From positions 54,591 through 84,764 of IMG/VR virus record IMGVR_UViG_3300001450_000022: 30,174 nt of DNA, one strand, 5' to 3'. Each line of letters begins with the position of its first letter. Within the stretch, counting starts at the first letter, position 1. The DNA comes from a virus. The position numbers were made by a program, and so were the translations under genes. Of the stretch, positions 1 to 7,446 are shown piece after piece. Under the pieces are notes generated by a model. It had not been told where the DNA came from. It worked only from the letters and a program-made list of their open reading frames with translations, and ran no database searches.

Positions 1-654
1 GTGGTGGTTCAAGCTAGACTTGGATCAGAAAGAGTTCCTGGTAAAATGATTAGGCCATTTGCCGAAACAACCTTGGTTGACTTGCTTTTTGAAAAACTAA
101 AAAAATCAAAAGTAATAAGCAACGAAGATATATATTTTTCCGCTTACGAAGAAGAATTAAAACAAATAGGAAACAAACACGGAATCAAAATATTTGATAG
201 ATCCGAAAAATCAGCGATGTCTGAAGGCCAACCTTTGTCTGAGATATACGAATGGTACAATAAACTTCCTTACAAATATGTAGTTTTAGTTAGCGCCTGC
301 AATCCTCTTTTAAAGATCGAAACAATTGACTCTTTTATTGAATCTTACATTAAGTCAAAAAAAGATGGTGGTTTTGCGGTTTTCGAAAAAAAGACTTATT
401 ACTGGGATAAGAAGCTTAATCCTATAACAGACTGGCAAGGATCAACCATAATGAACACAAAGTATGTTGAGCCAGTTTATGAAGCAGCTCACTGCTTATA
501 TGCAAGTCGTATGGATTGGATAGGTGAAGGTCTATGGATGGATAATAAGTCCCCAGCAGAGCCAGAACTATTTGTTATGGATGAATTAGAAGCTTTTGAT
601 ATAGATTACGAATGGCAGTTTAAAATCGCAGAATTACTTTATAATAATTTATGA
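1..654 (+). CDS. Cytidylyltransferase (NeuA/SpsF-like), 5' end cut by window
   Basis: Probable CMP-sugar synthetase that transfers CMP from CTP to an acidic sugar such as a nonulosonate. The visible N-terminus is VVVQARLGSERVPGK, the nucleotide-binding signature of this family (QARxGSxRLPGK in SpsF-type proteins). The C-terminal part has FDIDYEWQFKIAELL, matching the FDIDTxxDfxxAE ending of CMP-N-acetylneuraminate synthetases. The frame is open from base 1. GTG at base 1 could be a start, but the family usually has a few more residues before the first beta strand, so the gene probably begins upstream of the window. Its stop overlaps the next start by ATGA, so it is translationally coupled to the HAD phosphatase and GDP-mannose dehydratase genes. 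The family call is good; the exact sugar is unknown. Confidence 0.75.
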   Translation: MVVQARLGSERVPGKMIRPFAETTLVDLLFEKLKKSKVISNEDIYFSAYEEELKQIGNKHGIKIFDRSEKSAMSEGQPLSEIYEWYNKLPYKYVVLVSACNPLLKIETIDSFIESYIKSKKDGGFAVFEKKTYYWDKKLNPITDWQGSTIMNTKYVEPVYEAAHCLYASRMDWIGEGLWMDNKSPAEPELFVMDELEAFDIDYEWQFKIAELLYNNL

Positions 655-944
655 TAGTTTACGTTGATATAGATCATACAATTTTCGATACAAATGGCAT
701 GGATTACGAAAGCTCACTACCAATGAATGACAGGATCGAAAAAATCAACAAACTTTATGACGAAGGCCACACAGTTATTTACTGGACAGCTCGAGGAACT
801 AAAAGCAAAATTGATTATTACGATTTGACAAAAAACCAATTAGACAAATATGGAGTAAAATACCACGAACTTAAATTGAAAAAACCAGTCTATGATTTAT
901 TTATAGATGATAAAAACATTAACTCAGAAGAATATTTTAAATGA
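651..944 (+). CDS. Small capless HAD-family phosphatase
   Basis: A 97-residue HAD-fold hydrolase with little more than the Rossmann core. Motif I is DIDHT at residues 6-10 (nucleophile Asp6, acid/base Asp8). Motif II is the Thr in YWTARG near residue 46. The motif III/IV region is KKPVYDLFIDDKN near the C-terminus, with the paired metal-binding aspartates. Short HADs with the DIDxT...TARG...KPxYDxxIDDK pattern are common in surface-polysaccharide clusters, where they are thought to dephosphorylate sugar phosphates. It overlaps its upstream neighbour by ATGA and the dehydratase by 4 nt, so it sits inside a sugar-nucleotide operon. A nucleotide or DNA 3'-phosphatase role is possible but less likely from context. 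Confidence 0.8.
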   Translation: MIVYVDIDHTIFDTNGMDYESSLPMNDRIEKINKLYDEGHTVIYWTARGTKSKIDYYDLTKNQLDKYGVKYHELKLKKPVYDLFIDDKNINSEEYFK

Positions 945-1984
945 AAAAAGTAATTGTAACAGGAGTAACAGGTCAAGTCGGTTCTTATATGGCCGAGTTT
1001 TTATTAAAACATAAAGATGTAAAAGTTTATGGCGCTATCAGAAGATTAAGCGTCCCTAACCACAAACATATAGAAAAAATAAAAATGAATCCAGATTTTG
1101 AGCTTATTGAAATGGATCTGGGAGACGAACACAGCATCAATACCTGTATAGAAGAAATTAAACCCGATTACTTTATTAATTTCGCGGCTAATTCATTTGT
1201 TGGTTTAAGTTGGAAAATGCCAGTAAATCATTTTCAAAATAATACAATGGGTGTCTTACATCAATTAGAGGCTATTAGAAAGCATTGTCCAAAATGTCGT
1301 TACTATAACGCTGGCTCCTCTGAGGAGTTTGGTGATGTCGCTTATAGCCCACAAGACCTAAATCATCCGTCAAGACCAAGAAGTCCATACGGAGCCTCTA
1401 AAGTCTCGGCCAGGCAGATTGTGAAGGTATGGCGTGATTCTTATGATTTATTTGCTATCCAAGGATACCTATTTAATCACGAATCAGAAAGAAGAGGGGA
1501 AGAGTTTGTTACAAGAAAGATTACAATGAATGTAGCTAAAATTAAAAAAGCTTTAGATAAAGGTGAAAAACCAAAAGTATTTGAATTGGGCAACATAGAC
1601 TCTCAAAGAGACTGGAGTCATGCCGAAGATTTTGTTAGAGCTGTTTGGTTAATGTTGATCGCTAAAAAACCTAAAGATTATTTATTAGCTTCTGGTGAAA
1701 CTCATTCAGTGAGAGAGTTTGTTGAGAAAGCTTTTGAATACGCTGGAATCAAAACTCGCTGGCATGAAGAAGAAAACCCCTTGCACACTAAATTAATGCA
1801 CCCAGAAACTGGTAGTATTTTAATGAAGATTAACAAAGCTTTCTACCGCCCAGCAGAAGTTGAGTTATTGCTTGGTGACCCAAGCGAAGCGAAAAAAGAT
1901 TTGCACTGGGAAAATAGTGTTGACTTTTCTTTATTAGTTCGTAGGATGGTTAATCATGACATCGAAGAAATTAACGCCACATAG
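941..1984 (+). CDS. gmd: GDP-mannose 4,6-dehydratase
   Basis: Short-chain dehydrogenase/reductase that converts GDP-mannose to GDP-4-keto-6-deoxymannose, the precursor of GDP-fucose, GDP-rhamnose and GDP-perosamine. The NAD(P)-binding glycine motif TGVTGQVGS is at residues 7-15, the catalytic segment AGSSEEFG at about 124-131, and the YxxxK pair is Tyr150/Lys154. NHESERRGEEFVTRKI and GNIDSQRDWSHAEDFV are near-verbatim signatures of bacterial Gmd. The 347-residue length is normal and no catalytic residue is missing, so the enzyme is probably active. Its start overlaps the HAD gene by 4 nt, and its last 29 nt overlap the next small gene. No epimerase/reductase that would finish GDP-fucose is in the window; the host or the unseen upstream region may supply it. 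Confidence 0.92.
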   Translation: MKKVIVTGVTGQVGSYMAEFLLKHKDVKVYGAIRRLSVPNHKHIEKIKMNPDFELIEMDLGDEHSINTCIEEIKPDYFINFAANSFVGLSWKMPVNHFQNNTMGVLHQLEAIRKHCPKCRYYNAGSSEEFGDVAYSPQDLNHPSRPRSPYGASKVSARQIVKVWRDSYDLFAIQGYLFNHESERRGEEFVTRKITMNVAKIKKALDKGEKPKVFELGNIDSQRDWSHAEDFVRAVWLMLIAKKPKDYLLASGETHSVREFVEKAFEYAGIKTRWHEEENPLHTKLMHPETGSILMKINKAFYRPAEVELLLGDPSEAKKDLHWENSVDFSLLVRRMVNHDIEEINAT

Positions 1985-2312
1985 GAGAAAGCAACTAATT
2001 ATTGAAAGATTAGTTGAAGTGCCCAAACTACAAAAAAAGTTTTTTTGGGCGGCTCAAATGAAAATGCTTAAAAATTTAGAGGAAAGATATTCTTTAGATT
2101 TCTTAGAAATTGTTACTTTTCCTAAAAAATATGATAGCCTGGCATACCTAGTGTCAGAGGCATTAAAAGAAACTATGGATAAAAAATGGAGAAATTTTAA
2201 CTTTAAAGTTGACTTTTCAAAATACACCGTATATGATATATCTGAAAAATGTGGTAAAGATTACGAGTCCATATATAACAAACCCAAAAATACAAAAGAT
2301 TTATTTAAATGA
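1956..2312 (+). CDS. Hypothetical protein, 118 aa
   Basis: I do not recognise this protein. It is basic and rich in Lys, Phe and Tyr. A helical N-terminal half (MTSKKLTPHRRKQLIIERL...) contains an aromatic patch KKFFWAAQ. It has no signal peptide or membrane segment and no Cys motif. It starts inside the end of gmd (29-nt overlap) and overlaps the RecA-like gene by 4 nt (ATGA), so it is probably co-translated with the recombinase and may work with it. Near its start there is an inverted repeat GCCCAAA/TTTGGGC (2021-2027 and 2044-2050) enclosing A7 and T7 runs. This looks incidental. Confidence 0.6.
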   Translation: MTSKKLTPHRRKQLIIERLVEVPKLQKKFFWAAQMKMLKNLEERYSLDFLEIVTFPKKYDSLAYLVSEALKETMDKKWRNFNFKVDFSKYTVYDISEKCGKDYESIYNKPKNTKDLFK

Positions 2313-3421
2313 GTGATACAGATTCAGAAATACTAGAAAAGTTTCTTAAAGCTAAGAAAGACGACCATTATAACTTTGAGAAATCAGTTGATTATAAAGC
2401 GTCAAGCGGTTCATTACAGCTTGATTTAAACCTAAACGGTGGATTTGGCCCAGGCCTCCACAGATTTGTTGGCATGAACGAAGGTGGCAAAACAAGCGCC
2501 GCTTTGGAAGTTATGAAAAATATGCTTAACACCCAAAATGATGCAAAAGGCTTTTACATTAAAGCGGAAGGACGCCTTTCAAACGAAATGGTAGCTAGAT
2601 CTGGTATTAAGTTTGTATACGATGCAAAAGAATGGGTAACAGGTACTTGCTTCGTATTTGAAAGCAATATATATGAGGTTGTAGTTGATGCAATCAAAAC
2701 AATGGTAGAGCAAAACGAAGAGGAACACAAATATTGCTTCATCTTAGACTCTGTAGATGGTTTAATTTCTAAACAAGATATAGACAAATCCTTTTATGAT
2801 TCCAATAAAGTCGCTGGTGGCGCAGTCATCGCAGCTAACTTTATGAAGAGAATGTCCATATCTCTTGCAAAAAGGGGCCATATGGCCATTTTCATTAGCC
2901 AAGTAAGGGCAGACATCAAACTAGACCCATACACGAAGGCTCCGATACGTCAGACGTCAGCAACGGGCGGTAATGCTTTATTGCACTTTGCTAATTACAT
3001 TATAGAGTTTGAACCAAGGTTTAAATCAGACTTAATACTACAAAATGCGTCAATTAAACAGCCAGATCCCAAAACTAACCCCATTATCGGTCATTGGGCA
3101 AAAGCCACAATCAAAAAATCACCTAACGAAAAAACTAATAACACGATTGCCTACCCAATTAGATACGGCAGAACTGGTGGAAAATCAGTTTGGGTCGAAA
3201 AAGAACTAGTGGATTTATTGTATATGTGGGAGTTTGTTACAAAAAAAGGCGCTTGGATAACAATTGAAGAAGAATTTCGCGAATTAGTGGAGGAATCCGC
3301 TCCAGATCTACCAGAAAAGATACAGGGAGAAGCTAATCTATTTAAATTAATCGAAGAAAACGAAGCTCTTTGCAGTTTCTTAATCGATTATTTCAAAAAA
3401 AATATAGCAGAACTAGTGTAA
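2309..3421 (+). CDS. recA: RecA/UvsX-like recombinase
   Basis: ATP-dependent strand-exchange protein of the RecA superfamily, expected to coat ssDNA for homologous recombination and recombination-dependent replication. The order of elements matches RecA. SGSLQLDLNLNGGFGPG leads into a Walker A GMNEGGKTS (residues 55-63). The putative catalytic Glu lies in KAEGR (about 87), Walker B is FILDS (144-148), SQVR (197-200) corresponds to the sensor strand, and ATGGNALLHFANYIIEF corresponds to the L2/following helix of RecA. The C-terminal 100 residues diverge. The length (370 aa) is that of cellular RecA. It sits 4 nt inside the preceding small gene and is followed by a weak hairpin. UvsX-type and RecA-type assignments cannot be separated by eye. 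Confidence 0.85.
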   Translation: MSDTDSEILEKFLKAKKDDHYNFEKSVDYKASSGSLQLDLNLNGGFGPGLHRFVGMNEGGKTSAALEVMKNMLNTQNDAKGFYIKAEGRLSNEMVARSGIKFVYDAKEWVTGTCFVFESNIYEVVVDAIKTMVEQNEEEHKYCFILDSVDGLISKQDIDKSFYDSNKVAGGAVIAANFMKRMSISLAKRGHMAIFISQVRADIKLDPYTKAPIRQTSATGGNALLHFANYIIEFEPRFKSDLILQNASIKQPDPKTNPIIGHWAKATIKKSPNEKTNNTIAYPIRYGRTGGKSVWVEKELVDLLYMWEFVTKKGAWITIEEEFRELVEESAPDLPEKIQGEANLFKLIEENEALCSFLIDYFKKNIAELV

Positions 3422-3431
3422 TGTTATGAAG

Positions 3432-3452
3432 CCCTCAGTAGGGGTTATTTTT
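3432..3452 (+). terminator. Weak terminator-like hairpin after the recA-like gene
   Basis: CCCT-CAGT-AGGG forms a 4-bp stem with a 4-nt loop, followed by GTTATTTTT. The stem is short, so termination would be partial at best. It lies in the 36-nt gap between the recombinase and the secreted protein gene and may mark the upstream edge of that gene's transcription unit. The same T-rich stretch holds TATTTT at -12 to -7 relative to the next ATG. Confidence 0.35.
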
Positions 3453-3457
3453 AAGTT

Positions 3458-4168
3458 ATGGAAATACTAAAGAAAAACAAAATTAAAGTGGGACTTGTTG
3501 TCGCGGTAATCGCGGCTTTCTTCCTTTTTGGAAACAAAGCGGAAGCACAAGACCTCACTGAAACGGTAAAGTCATGGGATATTGACGTTCAAGTAGGTAA
3601 CTACGAAAAACGTATTGACGGAGGACTTTACGGAGCGCAAGATGCAGACTATGTGAAAGCATCTTCTGAATTAGGAGTAATTGGTGGATTATCACTAATT
3701 GGTTCTGTTGAGCACGTTAACGCTGATGTTGAAGAGTTATATGGTACTATTGGTACTAATCTATCAACATTCATTGGTGATGTAGCTACAGAATTATACA
3801 TTACTTCTATTGATGATGTAAATGCTTACGAGGTAGTAAGTTCTTACGATGTAAGCTTATTTGGCATTGATTCCGTTGTTTCATACACAATGGAAGAAAA
3901 TGGTGCATCTACAGCAGACATTGCAGTAGGAACAGACTTAGACGTCACAGAGCATTTTGCATTTTCTGTTGGAGTAGAATATGGTCAATCATTTGAATAT
4001 GATGTAGATTATACTTATACTTTAGCCACAATTGGTGTTCAAACAACTTTAGATCACCTTACAGTGTATGCTAATTTAAATTATCTAAACAATGATTTAA
4101 ACACAGCTCAAGGCACTGACGGAGAGTGGAAATCCACTACCGACTTTGGGGTAGCCCTCAATTTCTAA
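3458..4168 (+). CDS. Secreted, probable outer-membrane beta-barrel protein
   Basis: A 236-residue protein with a textbook Sec signal: basic start (KKNKIK), hydrophobic core VGLVVAVIAAFFLF, and an AEA|Q cleavage site after residue 30. The mature part is acidic. Alternating polar/hydrophobic segments are separated by Asp/Asn/Gly turns, and it ends DFGVALNF, with a terminal Phe as in outer-membrane proteins inserted by BAM. This fits a small barrel of perhaps 8-10 strands; no specific family is recognised. It is bracketed by a weak and a strong terminator inside the replication region, an arrangement typical of morons. Its first 100 nt look richer in G+C than neighbouring genes. A role in altering the host surface, receptor masking or superinfection exclusion is inference. 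A periplasmic beta-sheet protein is the alternative. Confidence 0.7.
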   Translation: MEILKKNKIKVGLVVAVIAAFFLFGNKAEAQDLTETVKSWDIDVQVGNYEKRIDGGLYGAQDADYVKASSELGVIGGLSLIGSVEHVNADVEELYGTIGTNLSTFIGDVATELYITSIDDVNAYEVVSSYDVSLFGIDSVVSYTMEENGASTADIAVGTDLDVTEHFAFSVGVEYGQSFEYDVDYTYTLATIGVQTTLDHLTVYANLNYLNNDLNTAQGTDGEWKSTTDFGVALNF

Positions 4169-4181
4169 TGTTAACCTAAAG

Positions 4182-4210
4182 AGCCCTCACATCTGTGGGG
4201 GCTTTTTTTT
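4182..4210 (+). terminator. Strong rho-independent terminator
   Basis: AGCCCTCAC-ATCT-GTGGGGGCT forms a 9-bp stem (one T-G wobble) with a 4-nt loop, and T8 runs from the last stem base. It follows the secreted-protein gene by 13 nt. The T-run abuts the ATG of the next gene at 4211, leaving no room for a promoter in between. Confidence 0.88.
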
Positions 4211-4612
4211 ATGAAATTTATAACTTTATACGGCAAAGAAAAACCTATTAGAAACCCTCATAGGTATAAAATTAAATGGAATGGCAAATGCCGTAGTAAA
4301 TTCCAAAAAAACGTTAGGTCTTATTTATACAAGCATTGGCGCTATGACGCTGTATACGAGGAGTTTAAGGTTGCGGGCACACAACTTAGCTTAGACTTCT
4401 ATAATCACACTAAAAAGATCGCTATAGAAGTTCAAGGTGCCCAACATCTTAAATTTGTTAAGCATTTTCACAAAACTAGGGCTAATTTTGTACGCCAAAT
4501 AAGAAGAGACGACAAAAAAATGGATTTTTGCGAGTTAAATGATATTGAATTAATCCAAATTTATCCAGATGACGAATTGTCTGAAGAATATTTTGAAAAG
4601 ATTTTAGGTTAA
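4211..4612 (+). CDS. PD-(D/E)XK-like endonuclease, possible junction resolvase
   Basis: A 133-residue protein with a compact PD-(D/E)XK core: Glu50/Glu51 in VYEEF, Asp62 in LSLDFYN, then IAIEVQGAQH with Glu73-x-Gln75. Gln replaces the usual catalytic Lys, as tolerated in several nuclease branches. It is preceded by a basic helix (KCRSKFQKNVRSYLYKHW) and followed by FVRQIRRDDKKMDFCELNDIELIQIY, the usual helix-strand ending. The layout resembles T7 endonuclease I and very-short-patch-type nucleases. In a phage replication cluster a Holliday-junction or branched-DNA role is plausible. The start codon immediately follows a terminator T-run, so expression needs read-through or a start further in. 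The fold is fairly sure, the role is not. Confidence 0.6.
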   Translation: MKFITLYGKEKPIRNPHRYKIKWNGKCRSKFQKNVRSYLYKHWRYDAVYEEFKVAGTQLSLDFYNHTKKIAIEVQGAQHLKFVKHFHKTRANFVRQIRRDDKKMDFCELNDIELIQIYPDDELSEEYFEKILG

Positions 4613-4626
4613 GTGTAAATACAGAT

Positions 4627-4866
4627 ATGAGCAAACCAAAATTTAAAAGATTTGATGTGCCACAAAAAGTATTAGACCAATTATATGAATTGACTGGAGG
4701 GTCTGGAGCTTATAAAGGCTTTATAATAGCCTATTCTTCAGAAAAAGGAGAACCGATAGTCCATACAAAATGCGACAGTCAAGTTACAGAGTACGGTTTG
4801 CATAAAGCTTTAGAGTCTTACATATCGGATTACGATCAGTCTACATTCCCATTAGAGGAAGAATAA
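4627..4866 (+). CDS. Hypothetical protein, 79 aa
   Basis: An unrecognised small acidic protein with no signal peptide or membrane segment. It has a basic N-terminus (MSKPKFKRFDVPQK), a short Gly-rich segment (TGGSGAYKGF) and an acidic tail ending EEE. It lies 14 nt after the nuclease gene and 47 nt before the helicase gene. A loose TTGAAA (4593-4598) and GTAAAT (4615-4620), 16 nt apart, would put a transcript start at the ATG, but in such AT-rich DNA this may be chance. Confidence 0.5.
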   Translation: MSKPKFKRFDVPQKVLDQLYELTGGSGAYKGFIIAYSSEKGEPIVHTKCDSQVTEYGLHKALESYISDYDQSTFPLEEE

Positions 4867-4876
4867 AAGAAAATAC

Positions 4877-4913
4877 TTGACTTTTAACTATTATCCCACA
4901 CTATGGGGTATAC
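4877..4913 (+). promoter_or_regulatory. Candidate promoter with dyad operator before helicase gene
   Basis: TTGACT at 4877-4882 matches a -35 box. TAT(GGG) at 4902-4907 lies at -12 to -7 from the ATG, with a 19-nt spacer; this is a poor -10. A dyad TATCCCA-N5-TGGGGTA (4892-4898 and 4904-4910, one wobble if read as RNA) covers the presumed -10. The layout is like that before 8454: TTGAC, then a dyad, then AC-ATG. It may be a repressible promoter or, in RNA, a hairpin at the start codon. Confidence 0.45.
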
Positions 4914-6431
4914 ATGATTTATAGTTACGAAATTGAAAAGCAGGTTTTAGCGGCCTTTTTGCAAAAACCAAAGATATTTATTAATTATCTAAATGTCTTA
5001 AATCAGAAAGACTTCTACGATAAAAACTCATTGTTACATAAAACTTTGTTTCTAATCTTAAGCAAGTCTTTGGAAAAGAACGAAAACATTGATGATGTGA
5101 TTATTGTTCAAAGGATTCAAGATCTTGGGATTAAGTTCGAGGAAGATATAAACATCCTAGATTATGTTAGGTCTTTATCAATGAGGAAAATACATTCCGA
5201 CGACAAGATAGAAAGCTCTATAAAAGAGCTTAAAAAACTAAGCGTTAGAAGAGAAATATCTGCTACTGGTCAAAAAATCACAGAGCAAATGAAATCATTG
5301 AATACGGACGTGCCATATTTAGAAATAATTGAATTAGCAGACAAAACTTATAATGATCAGATTAATCTTTTTGAAGTGGGGGATGATGTCCCACAAAATA
5401 TTTATGACGAGATGGAGAGTTTCATCGAAGACAGAGGTAACAACCCAGTTGAAGAATTTGGCATGTTTGGCCCTCATGAAAAAATTAATGACATATATGG
5501 CTCTCTTCTTAGGCCAGGCAACATAACTGTTATAGTGGCTCGCTCTGGTGTTGGTAAAACACAATTTTGCATGGACTATGCAACAAAAGTTGCGTTAAAA
5601 TACGATGTGCCTGTATTACATTTTGATAATGGAGAGATGAGCAAAGAAGAGTTGATTATTAGACAGTGCGCGGCAATATCGGGAGTAGCTTCCCATCTAT
5701 TAGAAAGCGGCAAATGGAGACAAGCTGGAGATGACGTTGTAAAGAAAGTGCGTTCTGTTTGGTCTAAAATAAGTAAACTTAAATTTTATTATTATAATGT
5801 CGGGGGAATGGATGTAGATTCAATGATCAACACTCTTAAAAGATTTTACTTTTCACAAGTCGGTCGCGGCAACAAGATGATTTTCTCTTTTGATTATATT
5901 AAAACATCTTCAGATGGAATAAGTGGAAACAAAAACGAGTGGCAGTTGGTTGGTGAAATGGTAGATAAGTTTAAAAAATGTATTCAAAAAGAAATACTAG
6001 AAGATGGCGCTCCAGTTATACCAATGATAACGTCTGTTCAATCAAATCGTAGTGGCATCACAACAAACAGAAATGCGCAAAACATTGTTGACGATGAATC
6101 TATCGTTTCTTTATCAGATAGAATCACCCAATTCTGTTCTCATATGTTTATCTTGCGTCAAAAAACTACAGATGAGATTGCTGACGATGGATCTTCCTTT
6201 GGTACTCATAAATTAATAAACGTAAAGTCTAGACATTTAGGTAAAGATATTGCAGGTGCAGTTGAACCAGTTCAAGTAGACGATAATTTACGAAAGAATT
6301 TTATCAACTTGCATTTTAAAAACTTCAACATCACTGAATGCGGAGACTTAAGAGATATCGTCTCTTTTAGAAACTCTGGCGGAGATTTAATTAACACACA
6401 ATCAGATTTGCCTTCTTTTGATGACCTATAA
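4914..6431 (+). CDS. dnaB: Replicative DnaB-like helicase
   Basis: Hexameric 5'-3' helicase that unwinds the phage fork and recruits primase. The N-terminal domain (residues 1-110) has the DnaB_N pattern (YEIEKQVLAAFL...FYD...H). The RecA-like motor follows: Walker A ARSGVGKTQ (209-217, Lys215), the DnaB-type catalytic Glu in NGEMS (241), Walker B MIFSFDYIK (322-330) and motif H4 SVQSNRSG (374-381). At 505 residues it is slightly longer than bacterial DnaB, with a C-terminal tail after the motor. The first gene after a candidate regulated promoter, it overlaps the primase gene by 11 nt, as expected for co-expressed helicase and primase. No inserted intein is visible. Confidence 0.9.
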   Translation: MIYSYEIEKQVLAAFLQKPKIFINYLNVLNQKDFYDKNSLLHKTLFLILSKSLEKNENIDDVIIVQRIQDLGIKFEEDINILDYVRSLSMRKIHSDDKIESSIKELKKLSVRREISATGQKITEQMKSLNTDVPYLEIIELADKTYNDQINLFEVGDDVPQNIYDEMESFIEDRGNNPVEEFGMFGPHEKINDIYGSLLRPGNITVIVARSGVGKTQFCMDYATKVALKYDVPVLHFDNGEMSKEELIIRQCAAISGVASHLLESGKWRQAGDDVVKKVRSVWSKISKLKFYYYNVGGMDVDSMINTLKRFYFSQVGRGNKMIFSFDYIKTSSDGISGNKNEWQLVGEMVDKFKKCIQKEILEDGAPVIPMITSVQSNRSGITTNRNAQNIVDDESIVSLSDRITQFCSHMFILRQKTTDEIADDGSSFGTHKLINVKSRHLGKDIAGAVEPVQVDDNLRKNFINLHFKNFNITECGDLRDIVSFRNSGGDLINTQSDLPSFDDL

Positions 6432-7446
6432 GGATACATTAGAAAAATTGGGATACCAATTACAAGATTGTGGTTCTCATTGGAGAACTAGAGCTGTATA
6501 TAGAAGTGGAAAAAACAAAACCGCTATTATAATATATAAAGACTCTGGAGTTTGGAAAGATTTTGGTTTAGACGATCAAGCTAAACCTTTTTCAGCTTTG
6601 GTTAGAGAAACATTAAAAACTGATAATCCAAAAGTTCTTGCAGAATATTTAAATTCTTTGCCACAAGAGGTTAATAGTGAACCTAAAATAGAAAAAATAG
6701 AAATGGAAAAAATATACCCCGAATCTTATTTGGATAAATTATTGCCAATTAGAAATTTCTATGAAAAAAAGAATATATCTAGCGATACTCAGAAAAAGTT
6801 TAAATGTGGGTACGCAGGTAGTGGTAAAATGTACCGCAGGATGGTTTTCCCAATTTACAATTTAAACGGCCAAATACACGGCTTTTCTGGACGTACAGTG
6901 TTAGAGGGAGATGGCATACCCAAATGGAAACACATGGGAAGAAAAACAGATTGGATATTTCCAAATCACCTTATAGAAACAGACAAAGAAGTTATTATAG
7001 TAGAAAGTATAGGCGACTGTTTAGCTTTACATGAAGCTGGCTTTCATAATGTATTAGTGGCTTTCGGTTTAGACGCATCTTCTAAGCTCATCTCTTTTAT
7101 AAATAGTTTTAATCTAGAGCGTGTCATTATATCAATGAACAACGACCAAGAGAAACAAATGAACTCTGGTGGCCAAGCTACCATTAAAACTGCAGCAAAA
7201 TTAGCTCAAATATACGATTTAAATCAAATATGCATTAATCCGCCCCTCATGAATGATTTCGGCGACATGTTGGAATCAAATTCTTCTAATATTAATATCT
7301 TCTCAGATTGGTATAAGAGAAAATGTAAGTGGAATTTGGGAGACAAAAAAACCCAAGATTGGATAGTTAATCAAATTAAGACAAACAAGGTTCTGCTCAA
7401 GAACGGTAATTGTAAAAAACTTTTAAAAATTTTAGATGGAAGTTAA
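6421..7446 (+). CDS. DnaG-type primase with TOPRIM domain
   Basis: Primes DNA synthesis with the adjacent helicase. The middle has the DnaG RNA-polymerase subdomain sequence RRMVFPIYNLNGQIHGFSGRTV. The TOPRIM domain follows from about residue 190: VIIVESIGDCLALHEAGF carries the catalytic Glu. The second TOPRIM motif, normally DxD, reads SMNNDQE (about 238-244), so Asn takes the first Asp position. The N-terminal 60 residues resemble the zinc-binding domain in pattern (VWKDFGL...FSALV) but have no zinc Cys set. A longer frame opens with TTG at 6418; ATG at 6421 is preferred and overlaps dnaB by 11 nt. Primase identity is fairly secure; activity depends on whether the Asn variant works. Confidence 0.82.
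   Translation: MTYKDTLEKLGYQLQDCGSHWRTRAVYRSGKNKTAIIIYKDSGVWKDFGLDDQAKPFSALVRETLKTDNPKVLAEYLNSLPQEVNSEPKIEKIEMEKIYPESYLDKLLPIRNFYEKKNISSDTQKKFKCGYAGSGKMYRRMVFPIYNLNGQIHGFSGRTVLEGDGIPKWKHMGRKTDWIFPNHLIETDKEVIIVESIGDCLALHEAGFHNVLVAFGLDASSKLISFINSFNLERVIISMNNDQEKQMNSGGQATIKTAAKLAQIYDLNQICINPPLMNDFGDMLESNSSNINIFSDWYKRKCKWNLGDKKTQDWIVNQIKTNKVLLKNGNCKKLLKILDGS

Noticed and set aside
2030-2037. A-AAA-AAG slippery heptamer in frame (as in E. coli dnaX) within the 118-aa gene
   Set aside because: Such A-runs are common in this AT-rich sequence. No clear downstream stimulator is seen, and the shifted frame stops after about a dozen codons with no recognisable product.
2021-2050. Inverted repeat GCCCAAA...TTTGGGC inside the 118-aa gene
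   Set aside because: It is not followed by a T-run outside the stem, lies in coding sequence, and the symmetric A7/T7 core explains it as a chance palindrome.
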